Shown: positions 19,107 to 27,402 of the stretch, piece by piece
Numbering within the stretch: position 1 is the first letter of the stretch
Layout: each line of letters opens with the position of its first letter
NCBI GenBank assembly: GCA_021846685.1
Contig: JAJZWL010000004.1
Location: forward strand, 1 to 64,000
DNA length: 64,000 nucleotides
Origin: a bacterium
Lineage (GTDB): Bacteria; Patescibacteria; Dojkabacteria; JAKAPS01; JAJZLI01
Direction: 5' to 3'
The notes under the pieces: model-generated
Seen by the model: the letters and a program-made list of their open reading frames with translations, nothing else
What the model was told of the DNA's origin: nothing
Databases searched by the model: none
Position numbers and translations under genes: made by a program

Positions 19107-22077
19107 CTCTTTTAAGTAAAGAGTAAATTACTGGTACTATAAACAATGTTAGAATGGTAGATGTAAATAGTCCTCCTATAACTGTTATAGCCAAAGATTG
19201 TCCTATTAAAGTTGAAGAAGAAGCAAATATTGCCAATGGGAGTAATGCAAACATAGTAGTAATTGCTGTCATAAGAATTGGTCGTAGTCTTATTTTTCCT
19301 CCCTGTATAATAGCTTCTTTTACTTCATACCCTTCTTTTATATTTTGTTTGATTTTAGTTAAAAGAACTATTGCATTAGTGACAACTATTCCTATAAGCA
19401 TTAATACCCCTATTAGTGCTGGAAGATTTAGTGTTGATTTTGTTATAAATAAAGCTACTAAAACTCCTATTATAGTCACTGGTAAAGATGCAAGGATAGC
19501 AATAGGCTCTATAATTGAGGAGAAGGTGGCAATCATAATTATTAATACTATTGCAATTGATATCCCCATAGCTTCATATAATGAATTAAATGAATTTGCT
19601 TGTTCAGAAGAAGCTCCTTGATTAATAACTGAAACTCCATATTTTGAAATAGCGTCACTTATATCTGTATGTATTGTATTATTAACTTTTTCAGTATTAT
19701 TAGCAGTAATTAGAGCATTGATGTCAGAAGCTCTTTGTCCATTTTCATATGTAATACTAGAGTTGTATGGCACTTGAGATATATTAGATATCTTTGATAG
19801 TGGAATTTTGCTGCCTAGTGAATTTGTTATTAATATATTATTAAGATTAGGTAAATTTTTCACATAAATATAGACATTATAACTTCCTCCATTAAGATTA
19901 TAATTTGAAATTTCACTTGGAGTAAAATATTGAGATATTTGGGATAGAACATTATATGAAGACACACTATATTTCGAAAGTTTAGTGTTATTTAATATTA
20001 TCTCTTTTTGATAGGTATCTTTTGAAAGATTAGATGTAAGATTACTTATTCCTTTTAAATTTTTTAATTTATTATATAAATAGTTATTAGCATTATACAG
20101 TTTATTTTGATTATTAGAATTTATTATAATATTTACTGAATTAAGATTACCTACTGAAGATAGAAGATTAACTTGAGCTTTCAGGCCATTTATTTTATTT
20201 GAAAAATTTTGAATATTGTATATTTCATTATTTATATTCTTATTATTATTAAAATCAACTAATATTTGAAATTTATTTTTCACTTGAGATGAGGTGGTTT
20301 TAATACCATGGCTTTGAGCTGATCCCACAGATATTGAATAAAATTGCACATTCTTTATAGTTTTAATATAGTTAGAAATTTGAATAGCTTTGTTATATGT
20401 TAGTGTTTTGGAAGACCCTGTAGGTGTAGATCCTGATATTAAAGCAGAAGGTTGTGTTGGGGATGGTATGAATCCAGTCTGGATATGCGGAATTAATAAC
20501 AGTGAAGAGAGTATTAGAATTAAAGTAACTAAAATAGTAGAAATTTTGTGATTTATTGTAAAACGAACAGCACGTTCATAATATTTAGCCAGGAAAAACT
20601 CTTTTTCTTTTAATTTGACATTCTTTTTTAATAAAAATGTTTTACTAAATAAAGGTATAACTATAATTGCAGTAAAAAGTGATGCTATTAAAGCAGAGGA
20701 AGCCGTAAATGCAAATGGAATAAAGAATGAAGATGTAATTCCTCCTACAAATGCAATTGGTAAGAATACCCCAATTGTTGTAAGAGTAGAAGATGTAATT
20801 GCTCCTCCCACTTCTTTTACTGAGTTTATTATTAACTTTTCGTCTTTTACTTTATCTTGAGATAAGTGTCTGAAAGTATTTTCTATAACCACAATACTGT
20901 CATCAACAATTCTTCCAAGTGCCACAGAAAGTCCAGATAAAGACATTATGTTAAAGGTAATATTTTGGGCATTCATCAATGTTAATGTGAAGAATATTGA
21001 TATTGGAATGGATATTGAAGCTATTAGAGTTGTATTTCCACTTTTTAAGAATGCAAAAATTATAATAACTGCTAAAAGTATACCAAGTATAGTTTCTTTT
21101 AGAATGCTATTTATAGTTGAGTTAATAGTATTTGTATCATTTGAAAGTATTGTATAACTGATTCCTTTTGGTAAAACACTTTTAACATTAGATAAAATAT
21201 TTTGAATAGTACTAATAGTATTAATATTAGTTTTTCCAAATATATCTACTACATCAGAATTCTTTCCATTTGTTTGTACTATTTCATTGTTAAAGACTTT
21301 AGATATATTAACAGTAGCTATATTTTGAAGTTTTATCGTGTGTCCCTTATAAATAGCTAACGGAATATTCTCTAATTGTTTAATATTAGATATATTAGAA
21401 TGAATTGTTATTGGTATAGATAGATTATTATTTTTAATCTTTCCAATAGGGGAATTGATATTATATGATTTAATTATATTTATAATATTTGAGTATTGTA
21501 TATTATACTCATTTAATTTTTGATAATTCAGGTTTATATTTATTTCTTCTGTTTTATTCCCATAGTAACTTACGCTGCTTACTCCTGAAACATTATTTAT
21601 ATTATTAAGTAATTTATTTTTTATAAAACTATCTCTATTTTTCCCAGAAAAAGAAAGCTCCAATATAGGAATATTAGAAAAATTAAATTTAGACATAGTT
21701 GGTCTTGTCGCACCATTAGGAAGTTTTACAGATCCTAAATCCTGATTTATTTGTTGTTCAAGAGTATTGAGATTAACTCCATAATGAGAAGTTATTATTA
21801 AAGTTGTATAACCATTATTTGCATTTTCTTGTATTGATTTTATTCCACTAATTGATTTTATTGAGTTATAAATTGGTTGAGTAAGAGTTGTATATACTTC
21901 ATTCGCGTTTGCAGAAGGATAATTAGACTCAACTATTACTGTAGAAAGATTTACATTAGGAAAAACCTCTCTATCAGCTACTATATAAGAGTATGTTCCA
22001 AACAAAATTAGAAATATTAATACTATAAATATTAAAGATTTATTTTTAAAAGAGTAAGAAACTATTTTTTCTATCAT
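19096..22077 (-). CDS. RND-superfamily exporter (AcrB/HAE family)
   Basis: The 993-residue protein shows the RND duplication: a helix, a large outside loop with porter subdomains (about 30-320), a membrane bundle, then a second loop (about 540-820) and bundle. The proton-relay aspartates appear in SVALGRIVDDSIVVIENTFRH. Loops are Asn/Ser-rich. No membrane-fusion adaptor or outer-membrane channel gene is nearby, which fits a cell without an outer membrane. The substrate is unknown. A short palindrome lies upstream in the divergent spacer with glyS. Confidence 0.92.
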   Translation of the reverse strand: MIEKIVSYSFKNKSLIFIVLIFLILFGTYSYIVADREVFPNVNLSTVIVESNYPSANANEVYTTLTQPIYNSIKSISGIKSIQENANNGYTTLIITSHYGVNLNTLEQQINQDLGSVKLPNGATRPTMSKFNFSNIPILELSFSGKNRDSFIKNKLLNNINNVSGVSSVSYYGNKTEEININLNYQKLNEYNIQYSNIINIIKSYNINSPIGKIKNNNLSIPITIHSNISNIKQLENIPLAIYKGHTIKLQNIATVNISKVFNNEIVQTNGKNSDVVDIFGKTNINTISTIQNILSNVKSVLPKGISYTILSNDTNTINSTINSILKETILGILLAVIIIFAFLKSGNTTLIASISIPISIFFTLTLMNAQNITFNIMSLSGLSVALGRIVDDSIVVIENTFRHLSQDKVKDEKLIINSVKEVGGAITSSTLTTIGVFLPIAFVGGITSSFFIPFAFTASSALIASLFTAIIVIPLFSKTFLLKKNVKLKEKEFFLAKYYERAVRFTINHKISTILVTLILILSSLLLIPHIQTGFIPSPTQPSALISGSTPTGSSKTLTYNKAIQISNYIKTIKNVQFYSISVGSAQSHGIKTTSSQVKNKFQILVDFNNNKNINNEIYNIQNFSNKINGLKAQVNLLSSVGNLNSVNIIINSNNQNKLYNANNYLYNKLKNLKGISNLTSNLSKDTYQKEIILNNTKLSKYSVSSYNVLSQISQYFTPSEISNYNLNGGSYNVYIYVKNLPNLNNILITNSLGSKIPLSKISNISQVPYNSSITYENGQRASDINALITANNTEKVNNTIHTDISDAISKYGVSVINQGASSEQANSFNSLYEAMGISIAIVLIIMIATFSSIIEPIAILASLPVTIIGVLVALFITKSTLNLPALIGVLMLIGIVVTNAIVLLTKIKQNIKEGYEVKEAIIQGGKIRLRPILMTAITTMFALLPLAIFASSSTLIGQSLAITVIGGLFTSTILTLFIVPVIYSLLKRVKQ

Positions 22078-22119
22078 ATCAATTCAATTTAATATCAGAA
22101 TTTTAATCACAATGATTAG

Positions 22120-22141
22120 TTAACCTAATGATTAGGGTTAA
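22120..22141. promoter_or_regulatory. Palindromic candidate operator between RND exporter and glyS
   Basis: The divergent spacer contains the perfect 13-bp palindrome CCTAATGATTAGG, flanked by TTAA-type arms with a one-base offset. A second ATGATTAG lies just upstream at 22112-22119. Such dyads near an exporter promoter often bind TetR- or MarR-type repressors, but no regulator gene is adjacent, so the function is inferred. Confidence 0.35.
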
Positions 22142-22210
22142 TATAGTAACATACATATATATTTTTTCCAATAGCTATTTAAATTTGTTTTTAAAAGAGT
22201 TTCTGTTAAA

Positions 22211-23575
22211 ATGAAATATATGGATAATATTGTTTCACTTGCAAAAAGAAGAGGTTTTGTATATCCGGCTTCTGATATATATGGAGGTTTAGCTAATTCA
22301 TGGGATTATGGACCTATGGGGGCTTTAATGAAGGAAAATATTAAAAATGAATGGATCAAAGAGTTTGTTTCTTCTAGAGATGATATGATCTTAATTGATA
22401 GTGCTATTATTCAGAATTCCAGTGTATGGGATGCTTCCGGACATTTAGAAAAATTTACAGATCCTATGTTAGAGTGTTCTAAATGTCATAAAAGATTTAG
22501 AGCGGATAACCTTATTGAAGATGTTCTGGGTATAGATGTAGATGGTAGGACTTCTTTAGAAATCGATACAATAATTCAAAATAATAATATTAAATGTCCT
22601 GTATGTGGGGGGAAATTGTCTGAAGTTAAAAATTTTAATTTAATGTTTAATACAAAATTAGGTCCAGTAGATGTATCTTCAGACACAGTATATCTTAGAC
22701 CTGAAACTTGTCAGGGAATTTTTACTAATTTTGACAATATACTCAAAAGTACAAGATTACACTTGCCTTTTGGTGTTGCTCAAATAGGAAAATCTTTCAG
22801 AAATGAAATAACTCCAGGAAATTTTATATTTAGAACGTTGGAGTTTGAACAAATGGAAATTGAATATTTTACAAAAGAAGAAAATGCTGATGAAAATTTT
22901 AATTATTGGTTAGATTTATTTAAGAAATGGTATATAAAAATAGGAATAAAGAAAGAAAATTTGAAAGAAGTTGAATTAACTAAGGAGCAAAGAGCTCATT
23001 ATTCAAAAAGAACAGTTGATTTATATTTTAATTTTCCTTTTGGATTCAAAGAATTACAGTCTTTTGCCAATAGAGCAGATTATGATTTAAAATCTCATTC
23101 TGAAAAATCAAAGAAAAAACTTCATTATTTCGATACAGATACTAATAAAAATATAGTACCATTTGTGATTGAACCTTCTGTAGGATTAGGAAGATTATTC
23201 TTAGCACTTCTTTCAAATGGATATAGGGAAGAAAAAGTCCTAAATGATACAAGAGTTGTACTTTCTCTCTCTTCCAGAATTGCTCCATATCAATTAGCAA
23301 TTTTTCCCCTAGTATCTAAGGATAAAGATATGAAAGATATATCATATAATTTATATACAGATTTAAGAAAGGACTATAGATGTTCCTATGATGATATTGG
23401 CGCTATTGGAAAAAGATATAGAAGACAAGATGAAATTGGAACACCTCTTTGTATTACCGTTGATAATGATTCCCTGAAAGACAATGCTGTTACAGTAAGA
23501 GATAGGGATACTATGGAACAAAAGAGAGTGTCAATAGATAATATTAGAGATTATGTCGATAAATGTTTTTTGTAA
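22211..23575 (+). CDS. glyS: Glycyl-tRNA synthetase, single-chain (alpha2) type
   Basis: The 454-residue class II synthetase is the eukaryote/archaea-like homodimeric form, not the bacterial alpha2beta2 enzyme. Diagnostic segments are YGPMGALMKENIKNEW, the zinc-type cysteines CSKCHKRF and CPVCGGKL, LRPETCQGIFTNFDNI (active site), FRNEITPGNFIFRTLEFEQM (motif 2) and VIEPSVGLGRLFLALL (motif 3). The C-terminal anticodon-binding domain starts near residue 355. It partners with the tRNA-Gly at 49351. rsmI overlaps its end by 13 bases. Confidence 0.95.
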   Translation: MKYMDNIVSLAKRRGFVYPASDIYGGLANSWDYGPMGALMKENIKNEWIKEFVSSRDDMILIDSAIIQNSSVWDASGHLEKFTDPMLECSKCHKRFRADNLIEDVLGIDVDGRTSLEIDTIIQNNNIKCPVCGGKLSEVKNFNLMFNTKLGPVDVSSDTVYLRPETCQGIFTNFDNILKSTRLHLPFGVAQIGKSFRNEITPGNFIFRTLEFEQMEIEYFTKEENADENFNYWLDLFKKWYIKIGIKKENLKEVELTKEQRAHYSKRTVDLYFNFPFGFKELQSFANRADYDLKSHSEKSKKKLHYFDTDTNKNIVPFVIEPSVGLGRLFLALLSNGYREEKVLNDTRVVLSLSSRIAPYQLAIFPLVSKDKDMKDISYNLYTDLRKDYRCSYDDIGAIGKRYRRQDEIGTPLCITVDNDSLKDNAVTVRDRDTMEQKRVSIDNIRDYVDKCFL

Positions 23576-24228
23576 TTCCTACTCCAATTGGTAATTTAGA
23601 AGATATTACTCCTAGAGCAATCAATACAATAAAATCCTTAGATATACTTTTTTGTGAAAATACTCAAAATACTAATAATTTACTTTTAAAATTTAATATA
23701 AAAGGGGTAACTTTAAAAAAGTATGTGGATTATAATGAACAGAAAATTATTCCGGAAATATTATCATTATTGTCCGAAAATAAAAAAATAGGACTTGTAT
23801 CAGATGCAGGATATCCTACAATTTCAGATCCCGGATATAAACTTTTAAGAGCTATAAAGAATAACGGAATAAACTATACTGTACTTCCTGGAGCTACTAG
23901 TATATTACCTACACTTATTTATTCTGCGCTACCTTCAAATAATTTTGTTTTTATAGGATTTTTATCTAAAAAACAGGGGAAAGTAAAACAAGAGTTATTG
24001 AAATTTTCAGGAATGACTACTATATTCTTTGAATCTCCTCATAGAATTATTAAAACTTTAAAACTTTTAAATGATGAATTTCCAGATTCTCAAATTACTA
24101 TCTGTCGAGAAATTAGTAAATTACATGAAGAAGTAATTTCAGGGAATATATCTGATGTATACACTCAATTTGCTAAAAGGGAAAGTATAAAAGGAGAGAT
24201 GTCTATTGCAATTTTAATAAATAATTGA
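23563..24228 (+). CDS. rsmI: 16S rRNA (cytidine-1402 2'-O) methyltransferase RsmI
   Basis: The 221-residue tetrapyrrole-methylase-fold enzyme carries VIPTPIGNLEDITPRAI at the N-terminus, the SAM-loop segment GLVSDAGYPTISDPGY, LPGATSILPTLIYSALP and FFESPHRI. RsmI methylates C1402 of 16S rRNA. The usual CEDTR motif reads CENTQ here. It overlaps glyS by 13 bases, and the stop is TGA. It ends 16 bases before the ABC transporter ATPase gene. Confidence 0.92.
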   Translation: MFFVIPTPIGNLEDITPRAINTIKSLDILFCENTQNTNNLLLKFNIKGVTLKKYVDYNEQKIIPEILSLLSENKKIGLVSDAGYPTISDPGYKLLRAIKNNGINYTVLPGATSILPTLIYSALPSNNFVFIGFLSKKQGKVKQELLKFSGMTTIFFESPHRIIKTLKLLNDEFPDSQITICREISKLHEEVISGNISDVYTQFAKRESIKGEMSIAILINN

Positions 24229-24244
24229 TAGGATACCTAATTGT

Positions 24245-25000
24245 ATGTCAGTTATAGAAGTTAAAGATATAAAGAAGAAATATGGTGAAGTTGTTGCTGT
24301 TTCTGGTGTGAGTTTTTCTGTAGAGAAAGGAGAAGTATTTGGACTTTTAGGTCCCAATGGAGCAGGAAAAACTACAACGGTAGAGATGCTTGAAGGAATT
24401 ACGAAAATTGATGAAGGTGAAGCATTTATAGAGGGAATCAAAGTAAGTCAAAACAACCATACATTACAAAATATTATAGGTGTGTCACTGCAGAGTAATA
24501 ATTTTTTTGATGATTTAAGTCTTGCAGAAATATTATCTCTTTTTGCAAGTTTTTTTAATATTAAAATTAATCCAAAAGAATATTTAGAGGAAGTTACACT
24601 AGTTGAAAAATCAAAAACAAAATTCAAAGAGATATCAGGGGGGCAGAAACAAAGATTTACTATAGCTTTAGCTTTAGTTAATAATCCAAAGGTTTTATTT
24701 CTAGATGAACCAACAACTGGTTTAGATCCTCAATCAAGGAGACATTTATGGGATATAGTAGAAGGGTTAAAGGAGAAAGGTAAGACGATAATCCTTACAA
24801 CTCATTTCATGGATGAAGCAGAACGTCTTGCAGACAGAGTTGCTGTTATGGATTCGGGAAAGATATTAAAAATGGGTACACCTACAGAGTTAATACAAGA
24901 TCTTATTAAGACAGGTTTTAAGAAAAAAATTGTTGCAGATGAAAGAGCAAATCTTGAAGATGTATTTATAGATTTAACTGGGAAAAATTTAAGAGATTAA
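24245..25000 (+). CDS. ABC transporter ATP-binding protein (ABC-2 exporter type)
   Basis: The 251-residue ATPase has Walker A GPNGAGKTTT near residue 40, Q-loop SLQSNNFFDDLS, signature ISGGQKQRFTIALAL, Walker B VLFLDEPTTGLDPQ and switch His in LTTHFMDEA. The DrrA/CcmA-like architecture matches ATPases paired with ABC-2 membrane proteins that export drugs or lipids and glycans. The permease follows after four bases, so the two form one transporter. Substrate unknown. Confidence 0.94.
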   Translation: MSVIEVKDIKKKYGEVVAVSGVSFSVEKGEVFGLLGPNGAGKTTTVEMLEGITKIDEGEAFIEGIKVSQNNHTLQNIIGVSLQSNNFFDDLSLAEILSLFASFFNIKINPKEYLEEVTLVEKSKTKFKEISGGQKQRFTIALALVNNPKVLFLDEPTTGLDPQSRRHLWDIVEGLKEKGKTIILTTHFMDEAERLADRVAVMDSGKILKMGTPTELIQDLIKTGFKKKIVADERANLEDVFIDLTGKNLRD

Positions 25001-25004
25001 GATT

Positions 25005-26171
25005 ATGATTAAAAGAATATATAGCTTTACAATTGCAAGTTTGAAAATGACATTTAGAAATAGATTCGCATTAATGATGTCATTCTTTTTCCCTATTGCA
25101 CTTATACTTGCTTTTGGTTTTTTTAATAATTCTTCTGCACCAAAACTTAATATAGATATTTTAGGTAGTAAAAATACATCAACTATACAAAATAATATTG
25201 TAACTGAATTAAAAAAGTCTGGCAATGTAAATATAAAGAAAATATCTACATTGTCGTATGGTAAAAATAAAATTAAAAATAATAGTATAGATCTATTAAT
25301 GTATATAACTCCATCAGCTTCTTCTTTTAGTCGTATATTTACTAAGTGTAATGTTGGAAAAGCATGTCCTCAGTTGGTTGGGATAAAATCAATTCCTAAT
25401 TATAAGATATCTTTTTATGTAAATAAATTTTCTACTAATCTTACTTATGCAGAATTATTTATATCTGGATTTAAGTATAATGCACTAAAATCAGTTGTGT
25501 CTGTAAATCATATCTCTTTACCATTCACATACTCTCAGACTTTTCTTACAAGTGGAAAGGAAGAAAATAGTTATATAGATTTTCTAATACCTGGTGTCCT
25601 AGCTCTAGCTTTAATGCAAGGAATTATCTTTGCTGTTATAAACATAATAGTTAACTACAAAGAATTGGGAGTATTGAGAAGATTGGCAGTCACACCTTTA
25701 ACCAAATCTGATTTTATAGCCTCATTGACAATCACCAGATTAATTTTTGGTTTAATTCAAATAGCAATTTTAATTGTAATAGCTGCAGTATTTTTAAATG
25801 TTATTCCAGTAGGAGGAGTTTTCGGGTTTGCTAATCTTACTGTGGTAATTATTCTTGGAGCTTTAATGTTTGTAACTCTGGCTCTTATAATTTCAACAAT
25901 TTCAAATAAAACAGCAACCGTCTTTCCAATCGCGAATCTTATAACTTTGCCTATGTTATTTTTATCAGGAATATTTTTCCCTGTAAAAAATCTTCCTTCT
26001 TGGTTAAGATCTATTGTTAATTTATTACCTTTAACTTATCTTGCTAATGCTCTTAGGGGTATTTATGATCATGGATACTCTCTTTTAACAATTCATAATG
26101 ACCTGATTGGAATGGCTGTCTGGATTATTATATTCTTTCTTCTAAATATTTTGTTTTTTAAATGGGAATAA
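25005..26171 (+). CDS. ABC-2 type transporter permease
   Basis: The 388-residue protein has one N-terminal membrane helix (about 20-38), a large outside domain (about 40-180) and five further helices. The ABC-2 signature appears around LPLTYLANALRGIYDHG, after FLSGIFFPVKNLPSWLRS. It is the membrane partner of the preceding ATPase. The gene end overlaps the end of the convergent polyprenol-kinase-like gene by 30 bases. Confidence 0.9.
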   Translation: MIKRIYSFTIASLKMTFRNRFALMMSFFFPIALILAFGFFNNSSAPKLNIDILGSKNTSTIQNNIVTELKKSGNVNIKKISTLSYGKNKIKNNSIDLLMYITPSASSFSRIFTKCNVGKACPQLVGIKSIPNYKISFYVNKFSTNLTYAELFISGFKYNALKSVVSVNHISLPFTYSQTFLTSGKEENSYIDFLIPGVLALALMQGIIFAVINIIVNYKELGVLRRLAVTPLTKSDFIASLTITRLIFGLIQIAILIVIAAVFLNVIPVGGVFGFANLTVVIILGALMFVTLALIISTISNKTATVFPIANLITLPMLFLSGIFFPVKNLPSWLRSIVNLLPLTYLANALRGIYDHGYSLLTIHNDLIGMAVWIIIFFLLNILFFKWE

Positions 26172-26864
26172 CACAAGTATTATAAATAATATTACAAATC
26201 CTATTGCTATAAATAAATCATTTAATTCTCCTGCAATTAATATGAAAGGAGTTATCAATATAAGTGTGAAATTATCAGATCCATCATAAGATATTGCCTC
26301 TGTTATAGATAATATTAAAGATAATAACATTGTAGTTACAAATTCTATTGAAGATGATAGAAATATAAAACTAGAAACTATAAAAAATGTAAATGTACCC
26401 ATATATGATTTATTGTCATTTAATATATTATATTCCTGAATTGGAACATTCATGCCTACTAAAGCTGCAAATGAATCTGAAATTCCGGTAATAAGTAAAG
26501 CTTCTCTTATTAAAAATAATTTATCATAAAAAATCAGAGCTATAATGATTAAAGCTATAGCATAAAATATACCTCCCAAATTTGATTTCTTTGTTCTACT
26601 ATTATTAAGTGAGTGAAAAAGATGAAGATATTTAGATGCAATTACAGAAATTAGAGATTCTGCAACTAGTATAATGAAAAAAGTTTGGCTTAAAAGAAAG
26701 GTTGCAACGATAAATAATATAGATGTTTCAATGTGAACAAGTTTTCTTAAATATTCCTTACTTTTATTTTTGTCTAATTTTTTGAAAATATATTCGGAGG
26801 TTATTAGAACAACTATAAAAAGTAGATTTAATATTATAATATAAGCTATATTTTTATTTATGAT
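26142..26864 (-). CDS. Dolichol/phytol/farnesol-kinase-like membrane protein without a standard start codon
   Basis: A minus-strand frame stays open from 26882 to its stop at 26142. Its protein shows the CTP-dependent polyprenol-kinase pattern: KEYLRKLVHIETS near the N-terminus, GISDSFAALVG (the GDxxAxxxG motif), KSYMGTFTFF and EAISYDGSDNFTLIL near the C-terminus, across about seven membrane helices. No ATG, GTG or TTG occurs in frame before TTG at 26579, which would delete the conserved KEYLRKLVH segment. ATC at 26864 or a nearby ATA/ATT is therefore suggested as the start; the exact position is uncertain. The enzyme may phosphorylate a polyprenol for glycan-lipid recycling. Confidence 0.6.
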   Translation of the reverse strand: MINKNIAYIIILNLLFIVVLITSEYIFKKLDKNKSKEYLRKLVHIETSILFIVATFLLSQTFFIILVAESLISVIASKYLHLFHSLNNSRTKKSNLGGIFYAIALIIIALIFYDKLFLIREALLITGISDSFAALVGMNVPIQEYNILNDNKSYMGTFTFFIVSSFIFLSSSIEFVTTMLLSLILSITEAISYDGSDNFTLILITPFILIAGELNDLFIAIGFVILFIILVLFPFKKQNI

Positions 26865-26881
26865 ATTATTATATATAAAAT

Positions 26882-26887
26882 ATTATA
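26882..26887 (-). promoter_or_regulatory. -10 element upstream of the polyprenol-kinase-like gene
   Basis: On the minus strand TATAAT occupies these bases. Transcription would start near 26875, a few bases before the candidate ATC/ATA starts at 26864-26859. This supports a near-leaderless message and an upstream start for the gene. No convincing -35 is seen. Confidence 0.4.
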
Positions 26888-26949
26888 GCTTATAATACAC
26901 TAACTTCAGAGAAAAAAAAAGTTTGTAATTGCTAATATATTATTATACA

Positions 26950-27402
26950 ATGCTCAATATGTCTTTAGAATTTTCTAAACAAAAATTTTTTGTAGTGTAT
27001 CTAGTTATTTCCTTGGCTTTATTTGGATTACAATTTATTTCTAATAATAAATTATTTTTAAGTATTATTGTTTTTTTAGATTTCTTTTTCTTTATAGGAT
27101 TTTTTATATATTCTGGGTTGAAAATGAAAGAACAATCCTTTAATTTTAAAAATATTGCAGCTTTTTCTGCATTTACATCTGGTGTAACAATGGTAGTCTC
27201 AGAGATCATATCTTTCTTTGTATTCAAGTTATATACAGAACATCAAGTACATAATGTTAAATTATTACCTCATAATGAATATTTAATAATATTATTAATT
27301 TCAATTATTTTTGGAATAATTTTTAATATTCTAGTTGCTATTTTATTAGCATATTTAGGAACAAAGTTATATAAAGCTGATATTAATAAGACTGATATAT
27401 GA
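26950..27402 (+). CDS. Four-helix membrane protein of unknown function
   Basis: The 150-residue protein has four hydrophobic helices (about 12-30, 37-57, 70-92, 110-138) with a short polar loop containing His and Glu between the third and fourth. The arrangement recalls DUF4199-type proteins, but I do not claim that family. I start at ATG 26950; a second ATG lies at 26959 and an in-frame TTG at 26929 is less likely. The stop overlaps the start of the MacB-like gene in ATGA, so the two are translationally coupled and may function together. Confidence 0.6.
   Translation: MLNMSLEFSKQKFFVVYLVISLALFGLQFISNNKLFLSIIVFLDFFFFIGFFIYSGLKMKEQSFNFKNIAAFSAFTSGVTMVVSEIISFFVFKLYTEHQVHNVKLLPHNEYLIILLISIIFGIIFNILVAILLAYLGTKLYKADINKTDI

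Noticed and set aside
19154..19621. 155-codon plus-strand ORF antisense to the RND exporter
   Set aside because: It is a frame shadow of a well-conserved gene; its Ile/Val/Ala-rich sequence follows from the membrane helices encoded opposite.
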